This document shows positions 61,946 to 64,000 of a stretch of DNA of 64,000 bases, piece after piece. Origin of the DNA: Peribacillus alkalitolerans (GTDB lineage: Bacteria > Bacillota > Bacilli > Bacillales > DSM-1321). The position numbers and the translations under genes were made by a program. How positions within the stretch are numbered: position 1 is the first letter of the stretch; each line of letters starts with the position of its first letter. The stretch spans positions 19,308 through 83,307 of the forward strand of contig NZ_JAAGVZ010000015.1 of assembly GCF_010882125.1 (NCBI RefSeq), read 5' to 3'. The notes below the pieces were generated by a model. That model was not told the origin of the DNA and made no database searches. It was given only the letters and a program-made list of their open reading frames with translations.

Positions 61946-63130
61946 ATGAACACTTCAAGAATCTGTGCGATCGATGTAGGAAACGACTCCGTTAAGGCCT
62001 TATTTGGAAAGTCTGAATATGAATTATACATACCGAATGTAATAGCACGAGAAACAGAAGACCGACCTGTTATAGGAATAGAGGACTTAAATGAAAAGGA
62101 TCCAATCGAGGGAATTCATATTAGAGTCCATTCCCCTGCTTTAAAAGAAAACAATGTCATTTACCGTGTTGGAAATTTAGCAACGAAAAGTGATAACGCA
62201 AGTGAACTTGACCCAGGAAGCAGCAAGTCCGAGGAAGACCAAACTTTAGTGATGTTATTTGCCTCAATTGCCCTGGATGCAGCGAGAGCAGAGAATGCAG
62301 GGATTTTCAAGAAAACGAATAATGTGATTGAAGCGAACTATACACTTGGTACAGGATTGCCACTTCGTGAAGTAAAAGAAGGAAAAGATGTAGGCTACCG
62401 TTCTCAGCTATTAGGATCCGTCCATCAGGTAGAGTTTTTGGTGACGCCTAAATACCAAGGTATAAAGGTCAATATTAGATTTGATCAGGTCAAGGTATAT
62501 CCTGAAGGATTCGCAGCGTATATTAATTTAGTTATGGACAATAACTTAAATATTATTAACCGCGATTTAATCGATAAAAGTATATTGATCCAAGATATTG
62601 GTGGACTTTCTACTGATGTGGCTGTCATTAAAAACCGTAATGTGGACGACGATAAGGCACAAGGATTCAATATCGGTGTATCCGAAGCGTTAGAAGCCAT
62701 CAGAGAAGAAATTCGCTCCAAGCATGGAGTTGAATTGGATAGCCGAAGAGATGTGGTCGATATCATCACAAGAAAAAATGATCGAAACCATATTAGGGTG
62801 AAGGGAAGTAGGACAAGCGTCCATGATATTACCGACCGGATTCTATTAGATTTAGCCAAGAAACAATATCGCCATCTTCGTAATGTCTGGCTAAAGAATT
62901 CCCAAACGGAAATCTGCTATTTTGTCGGTGGCGGAGCAATGGTGTTAAAGGAATACATCAAGGCATTAAATAATAGCCTGGATGGATATAATATCGAGTT
63001 TTTTGAAGATGAAAAGGAAAGTATTTGGATGATGGCGAATGCTTATTATAAATTAATCGCTGATTTTGTCAGAAAGAACAATAAAGAGATTAAGAGTAAA
63101 GAGGCAGAAAAACAGCCAATCCAAAAGTAG
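61946..63130 (+). CDS. parM: ParM-like actin-type segregation ATPase
   Basis: 394 residues, actin/Hsp70 fold. Phosphate-1 loop AIDVGNDSVKALFG (about 8-21), phosphate-2 loop QDIGGLSTDVAVI (about 216-228) and adenosine motif FVGGGAMVLKEYI (about 326-338) are complete. It should polymerise with ATP to push or pull ParR-bound centromeres apart, as plasmid ParM does. ATG 61946 has AAAGGGGATTG upstream; a GTG one codon earlier is possible. parR follows by 9 bases. Closest in look to ParM of Bacillus and Clostridium plasmids, although the locus is on the chromosome. Confidence 0.88.
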   Translation: MNTSRICAIDVGNDSVKALFGKSEYELYIPNVIARETEDRPVIGIEDLNEKDPIEGIHIRVHSPALKENNVIYRVGNLATKSDNASELDPGSSKSEEDQTLVMLFASIALDAARAENAGIFKKTNNVIEANYTLGTGLPLREVKEGKDVGYRSQLLGSVHQVEFLVTPKYQGIKVNIRFDQVKVYPEGFAAYINLVMDNNLNIINRDLIDKSILIQDIGGLSTDVAVIKNRNVDDDKAQGFNIGVSEALEAIREEIRSKHGVELDSRRDVVDIITRKNDRNHIRVKGSRTSVHDITDRILLDLAKKQYRHLRNVWLKNSQTEICYFVGGGAMVLKEYIKALNNSLDGYNIEFFEDEKESIWMMANAYYKLIADFVRKNNKEIKSKEAEKQPIQK

Positions 63131-63139
63131 GGTGATTTC

Positions 63140-63736
63140 ATGTCCAAAAAAGAAATGACTCGGATACAGAGGGGGCAGGCGATTACGTTTCGTCTGCCTT
63201 CTGATACCCCTGAACACATCATTAAGCAAATGCAAAAGTTAAAGGAAACTGAGAAAAGAAACTTTTCTAGTAAAATTGCAGAATATGTTTTGGAAGGAGT
63301 AGGTCAATCTCTGTCAAAAGAAAGAGAAACCGTGTCCATCCCTCTACCAAAACAATTAAGCAAGGAACAGCGTAATTGGCTTAAACACTCACATTCTGAA
63401 GCTTTATTAGGGAGTATTGTCTATCAACTTCTGATTGATCCAGTTCGTGCGACAGCCGTCCTAGCCTCACTGAATAGCAATGCATTAGACATCAATCAAG
63501 CATTATATCTAGTCGAAAATGAGCCTGAATATAGTGAAGTGCCTCCTAATGTACCTAGTACTTTGGAAGACTTCGAGGTTAAAGAGGCGGATGAAATGGA
63601 AGATGATCTGATGAACTTTGATTGGGAGAAGGCTAGACAAGAACAGGCGTCATCCGAGGAAAATGTAGAGGAAACCTATGAACAAGAGGACGTGGACGAT
63701 TTATTAGGTGGTTTCCTTGCAAATATGAATAAATAG
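63140..63736 (+). CDS. parR: ParR-like centromere-binding adaptor
   Basis: 198 residues. The N-terminal part is a ribbon-helix-helix DNA-binding domain (AITFRLPSDTPEHIIKQM, then FSSKIAEYVLEGV), about residues 13-55. A helical middle segment and a long acidic tail follow, ending DDLLGGFLANMNK, the kind of short C-terminal helix that caps ParM filaments. AGTAGGGTGATTTC precedes the ATG. It is directly after parM. Sequence similarity among ParR proteins is low, so the call rests on domain plan and context. Confidence 0.75.
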   Translation: MSKKEMTRIQRGQAITFRLPSDTPEHIIKQMQKLKETEKRNFSSKIAEYVLEGVGQSLSKERETVSIPLPKQLSKEQRNWLKHSHSEALLGSIVYQLLIDPVRATAVLASLNSNALDINQALYLVENEPEYSEVPPNVPSTLEDFEVKEADEMEDDLMNFDWEKARQEQASSEENVEETYEQEDVDDLLGGFLANMNK

Positions 63737-63737
63737 T

Positions 63738-63761
63738 CCTGCATTTCCGAGGAAATGCAGG
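63738..63761. terminator. Hairpin after parR
   Basis: CCTGCATTTCC pairs exactly with GGAAATGCAGG around GA, starting at the parR stop. No T run follows. Confidence 0.5.
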
Positions 63762-63766
63762 GGTAT

Positions 63767-63877
63767 AGAATAATCTTCATGGATGGAGGTTATATCGTAG
63801 AAGAAAATGAACCTTCAGAGCTGTTCGGTAACCCGAAGCATGAGCGTACGAAGGCATTTTTAAGTAAAGTATTATAA
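63767..63877 (+). pseudogene. Severed 3' end of a polar amino acid ABC transporter ATPase
   Basis: The frame reads RIIFMDGGYIVEENEPSELF, then NPKHERTKAFLSKVL-stop. This is the standard C-terminus of GlnQ/ArtP-type ATPases (MDGG-IVEE ... HERT-AFLS). All upstream domains, including Walker motifs, are missing; parR and its hairpin lie directly before it. It has no start or ribosome-binding site and is followed by its own terminator. Confidence 0.88.
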
Positions 63878-63906
63878 AAGATCGAAGGTTCCCTTCGATC
63901 TTTCAG
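63876..63906 (+). terminator. Terminator of the severed ABC ATPase gene
   Basis: AAAGATCGAAGG pairs with CCTTCGATCTTT around TT, right after the stop codon. Confidence 0.75.
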
Positions 63907-63960
63907 ATTGTCGACAAAAGGCATTCCGAATGACCCCATTCGGATGCCTTTTGTCATTTT
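63904..63960. repeat. GACAAAAGG hairpin, copy 2
   Basis: GACAAAAGGCATTCCGAATG pairs with CATTCGGATGCCTTTTGTC (one bulge), followed by ATTTT. Its border CAGATTGTCGACAAAAGG (63904-63921) is the exact complement of 50497-50514. The last 40 bases show nothing more. Confidence 0.6.
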
Positions 63961-64000
63961 CATGTAGTTTTCTTTAATTTAGACCTTCCTTAGCTCTATT

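Overview
The window is an origin-proximal chromosome segment of an endospore-forming, low-GC Gram-positive bacterium of the family Bacillaceae. The evidence is the gene order noc-soj-spo0J-yyaC-ychF-rpsF-ssb-rpsR-yybS-gdpP-rplI-dnaC-purA-tRNAs-walRKHIJ-htrC-rlmH, which matches the arm left of oriC in Bacillus subtilis, together with the sporulation protein YyaC, parS sites and Bacillus-type tRNAs. The replication origin should lie just beyond the left edge; almost all core genes are on the + strand, co-directional with fork movement. The species cannot be fixed from sequence reading alone.

Core region (1-25,260). Chromosome segregation comes first (noc tail, soj, spo0J with a parS inside). 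A DUF554 membrane protein, yyaC, a MscS channel, yyzM and ychF follow. Next is the rpsF-ssb-rpsR operon with an S6:S18-type leader, then yybS-gdpP-rplI, dnaC and purA (PurR-box promoter). Four tRNAs (Lys, Glu, Asp, Phe), a LysM/G5/M23 cell-wall hydrolase with a WalR-like site, the walRKHIJ operon, htrC, a small CxxH/CxxC protein and rlmH complete the block. Five perfect DnaA boxes lie around the CxxH gene. Three good parS sites (in spo0J, between rpsF and ssb, in walK) mark the ParABS domain.

Accessory region (25,260-47,500). Gene content changes abruptly at the 3' end of rlmH, the position where SCC elements integrate in staphylococci. Copies of the rlmH 3' end (encoding EPYHK-stop or close relatives), two of them preceded at the same distance by an inverted AACCTCATTT element, recur at about 27.17, 35.43 and 47.48 kb, with a weaker one at 38.39 kb. 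I read them as attachment-site scars of serial, recombinase-less SCC-like insertions. The segments hold an MFS exporter; a zinc-ribbon membrane protein and a phosphoribosyltransferase; a sigma-54 activator driving a C26 amidase and BrnQ; a uracil permease; a homospermidine-synthase-like/GNAT pair and a SET-domain protein; an M6 protease; aspartase; and a lipoprotein with a two-component system.

Right part (47,500-64,000). Here are a subtilisin, a small membrane protein, an aldo/keto reductase, an SDR reductase, and a Fur-box-controlled two-gene cassette of a 700-residue lipoprotein and a beta-propeller/di-heme cytochrome c lipoprotein. DinB, Zn-peptidase, VOC, GNAT and MBL genes follow. The right end is a complete plasmid-type ParMRC partition locus: a duplicated ~230-250 bp array of GTATAC-like half-sites with exactly conserved spacing (candidate centromere), parM and parR, then the severed tail of an amino-acid ABC transporter ATPase. 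A type II actin-based partition system about 60 kb from the chromosomal ParABS system is the most unusual feature here, together with the rlmH scars and the Fur-regulated cytochrome cassette. No CRISPR array, transposase or recombinase gene was seen.
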